A DNA stretch of 64,000 nt from assembly GCF_049723905.1 (NCBI RefSeq), contig NZ_JBJKFD010000001.1:2356001-2420000 (forward strand), given 5' to 3'. How positions within the stretch are numbered: position 1 is the stretch's first letter; the number at the start of each line of letters is the position of its first letter. Under the pieces are notes generated by a model. That model was not told where the DNA came from and searched no databases. It worked only from the letters and a program-made list of their open reading frames with translations. The translations under genes and the position numbers were made by a program. This document shows, one piece after another, positions 17,282 to 26,021 of the stretch. This DNA is from G963665185 sp049723905 (GTDB taxonomy: Bacteria > Desulfobacterota > Desulfovibrionia > Desulfovibrionales > Desulfovibrionaceae).

Positions 17282-18280
17282 TTATTTTATCAGGTTATTA
17301 AGAACGGACTGCCCCCATTCCATGCCTACGTCATTAAGGATCTCAGGCCAAACCGTTTTTTGAACTTTATCAGCTGTTCTAGCGATATCAGCATCAGAAA
17401 ATTCTACTAAAGTTGCACCGTAGTCCACAAGCTTCTGCTCGTTAGCTTTCTGGTCTGCTTCAGCAGTTTTCCAGCGACGGTTTTCGAATTCAGCTGCAGT
17501 TTTGTCGAGGGCCTGCCTATTTTTATCAGACAGCTTATCGTAAATATCCTTGTTTATGATAAGGTACCAGACTTCAAAATGGGTGTTAGCAGGGATGTAG
17601 TATTTGGTCACATCTCTGAAGGAAGAGTAGTATCCTTCAGCACCGGAACCGATAACACCGTCAACAACACCGGTCTGAACTGCGGTGAAAGCATCAGAGA
17701 AAGGAATCGGAGTACCGAGGTAGCCAATGTTATCAGCCATCATCTGGAAGGTTTTCATTGGGGGAACTCTCAGTTTGATACCTTTAGCTGCATCAGGGTC
17801 ACCAGGATTAATAGGTTTGGTGTTCAATGAGATACCGCCAAAGTATACAGGCCATACTGCCAGCAGATGGATTCCCTGCTTTTTATAAAGATCGGCAACC
17901 GTTTCACGCAGGGGGGCACCGGCGATGAAGTTCTTACGAGCCTGGTCCCAGTTTTTGAACATGTAGGGGAAGTAAGGAAGTTGAAATCTTTTATCAGCAG
18001 AAGAGGAAGGAGTCTGACAAGCCATCTCAATGGCACCGAGGCTTACCCTTTCCTGAACAACTGTGTAGTCGCCAAGAGCTGAGGCGGGATAAATCTTAGT
18101 CTTGATTTTACCTCCGGATTCTTCCTTCAAAGCTTTTGAAAACCAGCGAAGGTCATTGTCAATGGCAGTCCCCTGAGGACGGACATGAGAGATTTTCCAA
18201 GTTCTTGCTTGCGCAGTACCAGCAAGAATCACCATACAGACCAGAATAGCCATCACCACGTAAACTCCGCGCATTTTCAT
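17282..18280 (-). CDS. TRAP transporter solute-binding protein (DctP family)
   Basis: A periplasmic binding protein of 332 residues with a signal peptide (MKMRGVYVVMAILVCMVILAG...AQA). The mature start TWKISHVRPQGTAIDNDLRWF and the central GIKLRVPPMKTFQMMADNIG are DctP hallmarks; the Arg in LRVPP normally salt-bridges the carboxylate of the ligand. AAGGAG at 18293-18288 is 7 nt before the ATG at 18280; two in-frame upstream starts are too close to, or before, this site. It works with the DctQ and DctM subunits encoded just upstream. The presence of RidA and an amino-acid-type flavin dehydrogenase suggests an amino-acid-like or opine-like substrate. Confidence 0.9.
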   Translation of the reverse strand: MKMRGVYVVMAILVCMVILAGTAQARTWKISHVRPQGTAIDNDLRWFSKALKEESGGKIKTKIYPASALGDYTVVQERVSLGAIEMACQTPSSSADKRFQLPYFPYMFKNWDQARKNFIAGAPLRETVADLYKKQGIHLLAVWPVYFGGISLNTKPINPGDPDAAKGIKLRVPPMKTFQMMADNIGYLGTPIPFSDAFTAVQTGVVDGVIGSGAEGYYSSFRDVTKYYIPANTHFEVWYLIINKDIYDKLSDKNRQALDKTAAEFENRRWKTAEADQKANEQKLVDYGATLVEFSDADIARTADKVQKTVWPEILNDVGMEWGQSVLNNLIK

Positions 18281-18419
18281 GTGCATACTCCTTAGTAACA
18301 AATTATTCGGTTCTAATTTTGTGAAGAATATATCTGCAAAAGACCTATCAGCATCAAGCCATAATATTGAATGATTTCAACGAATATCCCTTCAAGCCCT
18401 CTATTCCGTTCCCTTATTC

Positions 18420-19724
18420 TTAATAGCCAAACAATCCCGGGAAAAACAGGGAGAGGCTTGGCCATAGAGAAGTTAAGAAGACCACGGGTACATATCCGAA
18501 GAGGATGAGAATCATGGCCGGTTTGATGACTTCGGAAAACTCAGCTTTCCCGATTCGCATACTTAAATAAAGAATACTTGCATAAGGAGGAGTTACCCCG
18601 CCCATAGCAGTGTTAACACCCATGATTGCGGCAAACTGCACCGGAGAAATTCCGATGGCTTGCATCAGGGGGAGAAGCAGAGGCGCAAGCAAAATAATCG
18701 AGGTGATGTCGTTGACGATCATGCCAACAAAGAAGAGAAGGAAATTGATCAGGATCAGCAGAACCACCTTGTTCTGGGTGATTGTGAATACACCTTCTAC
18801 CAAAGCCTGAGGAACATCTTCCATAACGAATATCTGGCTCAACATCAGGCTGAATACAATCATAACCATGATGGCGCCTACTGCAGTGGCGGAAGATTTA
18901 GCAGACGAAATGAAGGTTTTAAAAGTCAATCCCTTGTAGACCATAAGGCCTACCGGAATTGCGTAAATAACAGCGACAGCTGCAGCTTCGGTTGGAGTCA
19001 TGATCCCGCCGTAAATACCACCGAGGATGATTAGTGGCATGATCAGCGCAGGAAGAGCGCGCGAAGTCATGGAGACGGCTTCCTGAGCAGTCTCTTTTAC
19101 AGGACGAGGGGGATCGAGAATCAGAGGGAATTTACGGGCCATCACCAAGTTAACCACGCAGAAAAGGAGAGTAATGAGAATCCCCGGTCCCATGGTTGCG
19201 AGAAAACAGGCCAGAATGGAGGTATCTGTTACCCAACCGTAAATGATCATAGTTACACTTGGCGGAATAAGCAGCCCAAGGATTGATGAGTTTGCAACAA
19301 GTGCTGTTGCGTACCCGCGAGGGTAACCTTTGGAGGTCATTTCCGGGATAAGGATTGGGCCGGTTGCTGCTACGCCTGTAAGTCCACTGCCGGAGATAGC
19401 ACCGATTAATGCACAACTGGCACTTGCGACTACACCCAAACCACCGCGGAGACGTCCGACAAATACGTTAACAAACCTCAGTAGACTTTCAGCGATTCCA
19501 CTTTCACTCATTAACGTGCCTGCAAAGACAAAGAGCGGAATACACAGTAAAACCGGGTTAGCAAGCTGGCTGTAGCCCCAGACCATGGTGCCGTTCATTG
19601 TGGCATCGCCCACAAAAACCATAACCATGAGAGCACCGCCAAAACAGAATGGAAGTGGCACGCCGAAGCTGAGCGTCAGCACCAGTACACCCATGGCGAT
19701 AAAAGAAACGGTAACAATATCCAT
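18420..19724 (-). CDS. TRAP transporter large permease (DctM family)
   Basis: A 434-residue inner-membrane protein with about 12 spans. Hallmarks are SGSGLTGVAATGPILIPEM and GLLIPPSVTMIIYGWVTDTS in the first half and ITSIILLAPLLLPL and MGGVTPPYA in the second. These form the Na+-coupled elevator-type transport core. It abuts the small-permease gene with a 1-bp gap. Together with the small permease and the DctP protein it forms a complete high-affinity uptake system for an organic acid or amino-acid-like solute. Confidence 0.95.
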   Translation of the reverse strand: MDIVTVSFIAMGVLVLTLSFGVPLPFCFGGALMVMVFVGDATMNGTMVWGYSQLANPVLLCIPLFVFAGTLMSESGIAESLLRFVNVFVGRLRGGLGVVASASCALIGAISGSGLTGVAATGPILIPEMTSKGYPRGYATALVANSSILGLLIPPSVTMIIYGWVTDTSILACFLATMGPGILITLLFCVVNLVMARKFPLILDPPRPVKETAQEAVSMTSRALPALIMPLIILGGIYGGIMTPTEAAAVAVIYAIPVGLMVYKGLTFKTFISSAKSSATAVGAIMVMIVFSLMLSQIFVMEDVPQALVEGVFTITQNKVVLLILINFLLFFVGMIVNDITSIILLAPLLLPLMQAIGISPVQFAAIMGVNTAMGGVTPPYASILYLSMRIGKAEFSEVIKPAMILILFGYVPVVFLTSLWPSLSLFFPGLFGY

Positions 19725-19725
19725 G

Positions 19726-20223
19726 CTATACTCCTACCTTCGAGGCAACTGCCTGCTGATCCGCAAGTAACGTGAGACGGCGGATATTTCTAATAAGGTG
19801 CCAGAGTACAAACATCGTCATCAGCATCATGCCGATGAAAAATGCACATTCGGCCCAGAATGTCGGGATATAAAGAGTCGGGCTTTCTTTCCAAATTCTC
19901 AAAGCATAGAGAAAATAGTCCCATGCCCACCATGTTAACCAAGATGAAACGACCAAGGACATTATGTCTGCCACGACTCTCACACGCAGTTTACCGAGGT
20001 CGGTTTTCATAAAAATGTCCAAAACATTAGCCTTGATCTGGGTATCTTCCCGACAGGCGTTTACGCTACCGAAGAAATATAACCACAGTGTGGGGTATAC
20101 TAAAAGTTCATCCAATCCCATCACCGGCAACTCGAAGATGTAACGCATTACCACTTGGTAGAACTCAAGAGCGGCAACAGTACTCATGAGAGCTGCTAAT
20201 GCGTATTTAAAAAATTTCTCCAT
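19726..20223 (-). CDS. TRAP transporter small permease (DctQ family)
   Basis: A 165-residue membrane protein with four predicted spans, about residues 8-30, 45-62, 88-110 and 125-150. The second span region has the usual motif LDELLVYPTLWLYFFGSVNACRE, where DctQ proteins carry an E-E/D-x-x-x-Y pattern. It partners the large permease, whose gene follows directly. AGGATC rather than a strong site precedes the ATG. It is preceded by ridA in the same operon. Confidence 0.92.
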   Translation of the reverse strand: MEKFFKYALAALMSTVAALEFYQVVMRYIFELPVMGLDELLVYPTLWLYFFGSVNACREDTQIKANVLDIFMKTDLGKLRVRVVADIMSLVVSSWLTWWAWDYFLYALRIWKESPTLYIPTFWAECAFFIGMMLMTMFVLWHLIRNIRRLTLLADQQAVASKVGV

Positions 20224-20250
20224 GAAGATCCTCCGAAATGGAATAATTTA

Positions 20251-20601
20251 CTACTTAAGCGCCGCTACAATAGAAACCTCCACTAAAATATCGGGCCGGG
20301 CCATCCGTGCTTCAACACAGGCTCTTGCGGGGGCATGTCCCTCGGAAACCCAGTTATCCCAGACTTCGTTCATTCCTGCGAAGTCTTTCATATCGCGAAC
20401 ATAAACTGTGGCAGAGAGAATATGTTCCCTGCTGCTGCCTGCCTTTTTCAAAAGTGCATCCACCTTGGCAAGCATGCTTTCTGTCTGAGGGCCGATAGAT
20501 TCATCTGTGTTATCAGCTACCTGCCCGCTAAGGTAAACGGTATCATTGTGAATCACGATCCTGCTCATACGCTGTGCTGTTTCCATCCTTGTAATACCCA
20601 T
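20251..20601 (-). CDS. RidA/YjgF-family enamine-imine deaminase
   Basis: A 116-residue trimeric cytosolic protein. It has the family core VYLSGQVAD, SREHILSATVYVRDM and the C-terminal ARMARPDILVEVSIVAAL, including the Arg (in VEARMARP) that binds substrate carboxylates and the catalytic-region Glu. It hydrolyses reactive enamine/imine intermediates to keto acids and ammonia. Its place between a TRAP transporter and an FAD amine dehydrogenase suggests it clears imines released when that enzyme oxidises an amino acid or related amine. AAGGAG precedes the ATG. Confidence 0.92.
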   Translation of the reverse strand: MGITRMETAQRMSRIVIHNDTVYLSGQVADNTDESIGPQTESMLAKVDALLKKAGSSREHILSATVYVRDMKDFAGMNEVWDNWVSEGHAPARACVEARMARPDILVEVSIVAALK

Positions 20602-20658
20602 CTTAACTCCTTATAATTTAAATTTTATTTATATCTGGATAATAAAGACCCTTCCTAA

Positions 20659-22083
20659 TTATTTTTTGTCCAGTAGCCAGTTTCCACCATCCGTACCCTC
20701 ATCGCCCAAATCCATAGAGGCAACTTCGGCCAAAGGAATTGGTTTCAAAGGGGGACGCACAGTCAAAAGACCTGTCCGGTCCGGTTCAATGGAAAGATAA
20801 TCCCCAACGATTTCAGCCAGAGCCGGTCCGCACATCCGCCCCTGACAAGGTCCCATGCCGCAACGGGTGATACTTTTCACCTCGTTTAAATCACGAACTC
20901 CTTCATCCAGAACTTTACGGACGTCTCCGATGGTGACATTCTCGCACCTACAGAGCACTGTATTATTGTCAAATTCAAAATGTGAAGGATTTGGTGCATA
21001 AACAGCATCAATGAAAGGTCGGGGGAAGTTATCCTGTCTCAAGGCTTTACGGACAGGCTCGGCGAGGGCGTCTCTTTCTGACTTAGGAATCATGCCCAGG
21101 CAACATGCAATTTCCAAGGCAGCCAAGGTTCCTTTGTGGCGGGCAGCAACTGCACCGTGGACCCGGCTGCCGTCCCCGGCTGCAAATATTTTTTCAAAAT
21201 TGGTACGGCCCCAGCTGTCACAGTAGGGGTACCAATACCTGAGCTTTTTATCCCAGACCATCTGGCAACCAGCCTGCCTGAAAATATGAGTGTTGGGGAT
21301 AACACCAAAATGAAGCAGCAACAGGTCAGCGTCAAATGCCAAATCTTTTCCCTTTACCGTAGCTTCCACTCCACTCAGTGCATCGGTTCCCAAAGCACGA
21401 ATCTTGCGGACACCCCGGTAGTGGGGAATGCCATGCTTCTGGAGCTCCAGAAGCATGGCTGTTCCTTTGTACAGCAACTTCCAACCCATAAGGGCTTTGG
21501 GGAGTTTGGTTGCGGAATCTACAGGCGGAATAAAGTCTGTTGTTTCAAGAATGGCAGCTATTTCCACCCCTTTCTTCAAAAGCATTGAAGCTTCGAGAAG
21601 TAAAAGAGGACCACTACCTGCCAAAACAACCTTCCCGGCAGGGGTAAGCCCGGCTTCTTTAGCCAGATTGTTTGCTGCACCGGCACCCATTACTCCCGGA
21701 AGAGTCCAATCATCGATAGGGACAGGACGCTCCATAGCACCTGTAGCAGCGATAATATAATTGGCGGATATCCTGCTGGACTCTCCGTCTTTTGAATAAC
21801 AGACGCGACCATCAGCCTCTACCTGCCAAACCGAAGCCCCGCCTTCATAATTAACGCCGGCTTCCCTGAATTCATTTACCAGATCAAGGCCCACACTGTA
21901 GTCGGGGCCGAAAAGATTCAAACGAGCATCTCCGGCTCCTTCTACGTTCCGGTAAATCTGGCCACCGAGACGCTGCTGTTCATCCAGAGCTACGACATTC
22001 AGTCCCATCTTGGTCAGCTGGGTAGCAGCGCTCAGACCAGCTGGTCCGGTACCGATAACTATTGCATCATAGTGGCGGCTCAT
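20659..22083 (-). CDS. FAD/NAD-dependent oxidoreductase subunit with BFD-like [2Fe-2S] domain (HcnB/OoxA-like)
   Basis: A 474-residue flavoprotein. The N-terminal GTGPAGLSAATQLTKMG is an FAD Rossmann motif, and a second nucleotide-binding fold begins at VLAGSGPLLLLEAS (about residue 170). The C-terminal CRCENVTIGDV...CGMGPCQGRMC holds four Cys of a BFD-type [2Fe-2S] site. It corresponds to the large subunit of three-part amino-acid dehydrogenases such as opine oxidase, hydroxyproline dehydrogenase and HcnB. Its ATG overlaps the stop of the ferredoxin-like gene (ATGA), showing tight coupling. Electrons probably pass from the substrate flavoprotein through this subunit to the quinone pool. Confidence 0.88.
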   Translation of the reverse strand: MSRHYDAIVIGTGPAGLSAATQLTKMGLNVVALDEQQRLGGQIYRNVEGAGDARLNLFGPDYSVGLDLVNEFREAGVNYEGGASVWQVEADGRVCYSKDGESSRISANYIIAATGAMERPVPIDDWTLPGVMGAGAANNLAKEAGLTPAGKVVLAGSGPLLLLEASMLLKKGVEIAAILETTDFIPPVDSATKLPKALMGWKLLYKGTAMLLELQKHGIPHYRGVRKIRALGTDALSGVEATVKGKDLAFDADLLLLHFGVIPNTHIFRQAGCQMVWDKKLRYWYPYCDSWGRTNFEKIFAAGDGSRVHGAVAARHKGTLAALEIACCLGMIPKSERDALAEPVRKALRQDNFPRPFIDAVYAPNPSHFEFDNNTVLCRCENVTIGDVRKVLDEGVRDLNEVKSITRCGMGPCQGRMCGPALAEIVGDYLSIEPDRTGLLTVRPPLKPIPLAEVASMDLGDEGTDGGNWLLDKK

Positions 22084-22412
22084 GCGTCTTCTCCTTTAGA
22101 ATTTAGATGGCGGTTGATGACCATACCTTCTTTGGGATCTGTCATGCATGCTTGGCGCTCCACACCGTTGATCTCCATCAAACATTCATAGCAAACGCCC
22201 ATCAGACAATGGGGGGAACGGGGCTTATGGGCCGAGGGAGAGATTCGGGAAATTATTTCGCCGATACTTAAAAGCCCTGCGGCAATACTGACACCCTTGG
22301 GAAGTTCAACTGTCTTTCCGTCCAATAGTACGGAGACAGTTTCAGTTGGAGTCTGGTCCAGTTTGAATTCAGTAGTGGAAGTTGTGGAATCTTTAAGCAT
22401 GGAACCGTCCAT
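22080..22412 (-). CDS. [2Fe-2S] ferredoxin-like subunit (HcnA/Fer2_4 type)
   Basis: A 110-residue small subunit. Residues about 25-100 are a Fer2_4 fold with VSVLLDGKTVELPKGVSIAAGLL and the cluster motif HCLMGVCYECLMEINGVERQAC (C-x4-C-x2-C-x11-C). It is the electron-transfer piece of a three-subunit flavin dehydrogenase. Its start lies within the end of the preceding gene (20-bp overlap) and its stop overlaps the next ATG, so translation of all three subunits is coupled. Confidence 0.9.
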   Translation of the reverse strand: MDGSMLKDSTTSTTEFKLDQTPTETVSVLLDGKTVELPKGVSIAAGLLSIGEIISRISPSAHKPRSPHCLMGVCYECLMEINGVERQACMTDPKEGMVINRHLNSKGEDA

Positions 22413-23514
22413 TTGAAAATTCTGATACTTGGTTATCGGTTGTCTCTCCTAGAATCCAAGGTGCTATAACCTCAGTATGCAAGGGAGCTAAAGAAACACC
22501 GGAATGCAAAGCAAGGACGCTGATATTTTCATGTCCCGGAATCTTGCTGTATATAGGACCGCCATCCGGTGTCATAACGCGGATAGCTCCCCAGCCCCTA
22601 ACCCAATTTAAATTTGCCAGCTCCGGAAAAATGCGCACCGCGTTGGCGGCTTGCGATTTCATGGCCTCAGCAGTAACCCCGGAATCTAGAGCGGTGTTCT
22701 CAGTAGACAAGCCGAGCAAATACGTACCGTCCTGAGTCTGGCGTACGGCGAGTAGAGGAATATCGAGTTTGCGTTCGCAGCGGGCTGAGACCATAAGCTG
22801 GCCCCGCTGTGGATAGATATTGAGCTTTTCACCAAGAGCAGCCGTCAGTCTGGAAGAACCGTGTCCGGCGGCAATTACGAGCTTCCGGCATTCATATGTT
22901 TCGGTGGTTGTTTTAACGAGGACAGTTCCATTAGACTGTGGGATGATCTCTCTTGCTCCGTCTGCTCCATGATAAACTCCACCCAGCTTTTGAAAGCAAC
23001 TCCTCACCGCTCCAAGGAGCCTCAGGGGATTCACATGTCCCTGTTCTTTGGTATACATGCCTCCGGCAACGTCTTCACCCAGAGTCATTTTAGGCATCAA
23101 TTCAGCGAACTGCTGCCTGTCCAGAACTTCCACCGGGTAATCGATACCTTTGCTGCTGCATCCTTCCCGGATGGTTTCCACAGATCGTGCAAAACCATCC
23201 AATTCCTCCTGCCCAAAGGCATGTACCGCGCCTCCGGTCCAGTCTAATTCAATATTGTATCCGCTCGCATCTTCAAGGATCTCTGCATATTCAGGCCATG
23301 CCACGGCTGCCTTCCGACACCACAAGGAATAACCGGGATAACCAGCCCCTTTGCACATGAACCAAGTCAACCCAAAGTTACCACGTGATAACCGCTGACT
23401 CTTAAGCTGTTCGTCCAAAATCACCACTTTGCCGGCTCCCTTACGCATGAGCCCCAGAGCTGTTGAAGATCCGGTGATGCCACCGCCGATGACCAAAACA
23501 TCCGCTGTCTGCAC
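22393..23514 (-). CDS. FAD-dependent amine/amino-acid dehydrogenase subunit (HcnC/OoxB/DadA-like)
   Basis: A DAO-fold flavoenzyme of 373 residues. DVLVIGGGITGSSTALGLM is the FAD-binding motif and the C-terminal region (MTPDGGPIYSKIPGHENISVLALHSG-type) matches the glycine-oxidase/D-amino-acid dehydrogenase family. It is the substrate-oxidising subunit of the complex. The GTG at 23514 lies 8 nt after AAGGAG; an in-frame GTG at 23562 lacks a good site. It is the first gene of the operon and follows a sigma-54 promoter. The likely substrates are a D-amino acid, opine or imino acid. True cyanide synthesis is unlikely given the transporter and RidA context. Confidence 0.87.
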   Translation of the reverse strand: MQTADVLVIGGGITGSSTALGLMRKGAGKVVILDEQLKSQRLSRGNFGLTWFMCKGAGYPGYSLWCRKAAVAWPEYAEILEDASGYNIELDWTGGAVHAFGQEELDGFARSVETIREGCSSKGIDYPVEVLDRQQFAELMPKMTLGEDVAGGMYTKEQGHVNPLRLLGAVRSCFQKLGGVYHGADGAREIIPQSNGTVLVKTTTETYECRKLVIAAGHGSSRLTAALGEKLNIYPQRGQLMVSARCERKLDIPLLAVRQTQDGTYLLGLSTENTALDSGVTAEAMKSQAANAVRIFPELANLNWVRGWGAIRVMTPDGGPIYSKIPGHENISVLALHSGVSLAPLHTEVIAPWILGETTDNQVSEFSNGRFHA

Positions 23515-23602
23515 TAGCACTCTCCTTTCCAAATTTCCGGCAGTTGATATATTTTTTAGCACTCAACCGACTAAGGGCAGTGTCATTTTTTCAGTAGTGC
23601 TG

Positions 23603-23618
23603 AGCAAAGTGAATGCCA
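23603..23618 (-). promoter_or_regulatory. Sigma-54 (-24/-12) promoter of the dehydrogenase-TRAP operon
   Basis: On the minus strand TGGCATTCACTTTGCT matches TGGCAYRNNNNTTGCW, with GG and GC 10 bp apart. It is about 90 bp before the GTG start of the first gene. Confidence 0.85.
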
Positions 23619-23751
23619 GAGCTGCGAGATATGCACCTCTCTTTTTTTATAGATTGGCTAAGATCCTGAGATGGTTTGCTATTTTATGAGTCAAAATTTA
23701 ACTATTAGAATCTGTAGTTTCGACGTAGCAATAATTATCACCTGCTACTTT

Positions 23752-23856
23752 CGTCTCGTTTTGAGACGCTTTCAACCATCAAACTCAAAAGAAACACCTA
23801 CGTTCGGCGCCTTGCACAAAACTGTCTCAAACTGAGACGCGTCTCAATTTGAGACA
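23752..23856. promoter_or_regulatory. Three 17-bp palindromic boxes (probable activator sites)
   Basis: CGTCTCGTTTTGAGACG (23752-23768), TGTCTCAAACTGAGACG (23823-23839) and CGTCTCAATTTGAGACA (23840-23856) share GTCTC-N7-GAGAC. The last two abut exactly. They are the only such palindromes seen nearby and are probably the upstream activating sequence for the Fis-type regulator encoded at 24024. Confidence 0.8.
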
Positions 23857-24023
23857 GTTTCAACTTTGTTACATTTTTCACAGATATAGCTCAAAAATAC
23901 TTAAAACTACAACAGATTGAAGACTGCATTGTTTCTGTATATACTCTTGATAACCTGCAATTCCAAAAACATTTCGGGCTTGCAGCTTTAAGTCTGTACG
24001 GAAATTTATGGAGAATCCGGAAC

Positions 24024-25937
24024 ATGTCTAAAAAAGAGACACCCTTGTTTGTAAATGAAGGGCAAATGATTAGCCCGGAAGCCATGAAGCAGGAGATTGC
24101 CCTCTCGCACCAACGATCCCGGGAGTACGGAATTGACCCTATCCGGAGAAATAAAAAACAAAAGATGCTTTCTCCGGCGGAGCTATCTGAAAGGCGGCGT
24201 AAGAATAAGAAGCTGCTGGACATTCTCTGCCCTCAGTTTGAGGAATTTTATAAACTTCTGTACCCTAATGATTTTATCATCGCCGCAGTTGATTCGGATG
24301 GATACATGCTTCATATTCGAGGGAAAGAGGAGTTGATTGAAGACTCTGCCGAAAAAAACTGTGTACCTGGGTACCGATGGACAGAAGAGGACGTCGGAAC
24401 CACGGCCATATCCCTGACCCACAAACTCCAAATTCCCATTCAGCTTGTTGACGACGACCATTTCTGCCGTCAGGCCCACGGCCAAACCAGTTCCACAGCT
24501 CCGGTATTTGGTAAGGATAAAAAACTTATCGGCATTATTGCTGTCTTCGGTTCATCGGAACAGGCACATGCACATACGCTATATATGGTTACCACGGCAG
24601 CCCGGGCGGCAGAGCAGCAGCTCAGGGTGTTACGCAGAAACAGGGAATTGGCAGCGAACCTTAACTTTTTAGACCAGACCATTTCTTTTTTTCGCATCGG
24701 ATTGATCATTATCAACAGCGAAAAATATATTTGGCGCGTTAACCGTGAAGGGGCAAATATTCTTAAAAGAGATGATCTGGAGAACAACCCCCTATCTGTA
24801 CTTCAAGGGCTAAATGTTGATCTGGACCACGTAGAAGAATCCCCGGAAGCATGGATAGACAAAGAAGTTCGCATCAAAGTCCAAAACAATCACATCCGCC
24901 TGATTCTTACGGTCCAGTTGGTAAAATCTGAAGAAGGAGAGCGGCTGGGAGCCGTAATCACTTTTAACGAGGTCAGAGATGTTTATAAATTAGCGCAGAA
25001 TATTGCAGGGACTCGGGCCCATTTTACTTTCGAAAGTATAGTTGGAGTCTCCCCCGCTTTTCTGGAAACTGTAAAGTTGGCCAAGGGTGCAGCTTCTTCA
25101 GATAGTACAGTGCTCCTTCAAGGCGAGACCGGAACAGGGAAAGAACTCTTCTCCCAAGCCATTCACAACCAGAGCTGCAGGCGGCATAACCCCTTTATTC
25201 CCATCAACTGTGGTGCCATCCCTTCTAATCTTCTGGAAAGTGAACTATTCGGATATGTGGACGGTACTTTCACCGGCGCAGCAAAAGGGGGAAAACCAGG
25301 TAAGTTTGAACTGGCTAACAACGGCACCATTCTTCTAGATGAAATTGGCGATATGCCTCATCGGATGCAAGTGAAGTTGCTTCGCGTCCTTGAAACGGGG
25401 GAAGTTTACCGCATCGGGGCGGACAAACCCATTAAAATTAACACAAGAATTATTGCCGCCACCCATGTGAATCTACCAGCAGCTATTCAGGCTGGTCGAT
25501 TCAGGGAAGATTTATACTATCGACTGCATGTGTTCCACATCCAGATTCCCCCTCTTAAAAAAAGAGGTCGGGATGACATCTTGCTTTTAGCTTCCCTCTT
25601 CCTGAAAGAAGGGGCTGCTGTGCCACCAGCCCTCAGTCTTGATGCTCAAAATTTACTCATCAGCTATCATTGGCCCGGAAATGTCAGAGAATTAGAAAAT
25701 TGCATACAAAGGGCTCTCCACTTCTGTGAAGGGGAAACCATAGAAGTCCAGCACTTAGGAATGCCTGAGGTTGTAACGGGAAAAACGTACCGATCCAGCG
25801 GTTCTTTAGATGAAGTGATACGTAAAACCATTAAAGAGGCACTGAAAAAGACAAATAACAGCCGGGTGCTTACGGCCAAACTCCTCGGGATATCCCGAGC
25901 GACCTTGTACCGGAAGATGGACAAGTACGGGATCTAA
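24024..25937 (+). CDS. Sigma-54-dependent transcriptional activator (AcoR-like)
   Basis: A 637-residue enhancer-binding protein. The N-terminal ~200 residues form a GAF-like sensor (NCVPGYRWTEEDVGTTAISL is typical of AcoR-type regulators), followed by a PAS-like region (about 215-330). The AAA+ domain (about 340-570) has Walker A GETGTGKE, the sigma-54 contact loop as GTFTGA instead of the usual GAFTGA, Walker B ILLDEIGDM and the Arg-finger region FREDLYYRL. A Fis-type helix-turn-helix ends the protein (TAKLLGISRATLYRKMDKYGI). It is divergent from the TRAP/dehydrogenase operon, which has a -24/-12 promoter and three palindromic sites, so it is almost surely that operon's activator. Confidence 0.93.
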   Translation: MSKKETPLFVNEGQMISPEAMKQEIALSHQRSREYGIDPIRRNKKQKMLSPAELSERRRKNKKLLDILCPQFEEFYKLLYPNDFIIAAVDSDGYMLHIRGKEELIEDSAEKNCVPGYRWTEEDVGTTAISLTHKLQIPIQLVDDDHFCRQAHGQTSSTAPVFGKDKKLIGIIAVFGSSEQAHAHTLYMVTTAARAAEQQLRVLRRNRELAANLNFLDQTISFFRIGLIIINSEKYIWRVNREGANILKRDDLENNPLSVLQGLNVDLDHVEESPEAWIDKEVRIKVQNNHIRLILTVQLVKSEEGERLGAVITFNEVRDVYKLAQNIAGTRAHFTFESIVGVSPAFLETVKLAKGAASSDSTVLLQGETGTGKELFSQAIHNQSCRRHNPFIPINCGAIPSNLLESELFGYVDGTFTGAAKGGKPGKFELANNGTILLDEIGDMPHRMQVKLLRVLETGEVYRIGADKPIKINTRIIAATHVNLPAAIQAGRFREDLYYRLHVFHIQIPPLKKRGRDDILLLASLFLKEGAAVPPALSLDAQNLLISYHWPGNVRELENCIQRALHFCEGETIEVQHLGMPEVVTGKTYRSSGSLDEVIRKTIKEALKKTNNSRVLTAKLLGISRATLYRKMDKYGI

Positions 25938-26021
25938 TCACTAACAAGATCGGCAGTGGACTTTTTTTGATTTTGCGGACACGATTTTATCCCACCGAAC
26001 ACCCCCTCTGGTCTGTCCCAA

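Larger units (their letters stand above)
23563..24023. promoter_or_regulatory. Divergent regulatory region with enhancer palindromes
   Basis: This 460-bp gap separates the flavin-dehydrogenase operon (minus) from its putative activator (plus). It holds a sigma-54 promoter at 23603-23618 and three palindromic boxes at 23752-23856. The distance between boxes and promoter (about 135-250 bp) suits enhancer action by DNA looping. Confidence 0.8.

Noticed and set aside
20659..23514. Hydrogen cyanide synthase (hcnABC)
   Set aside because: The three-subunit layout is shared with opine and hydroxyproline dehydrogenases; TRAP transport, RidA and the activator point to catabolism.
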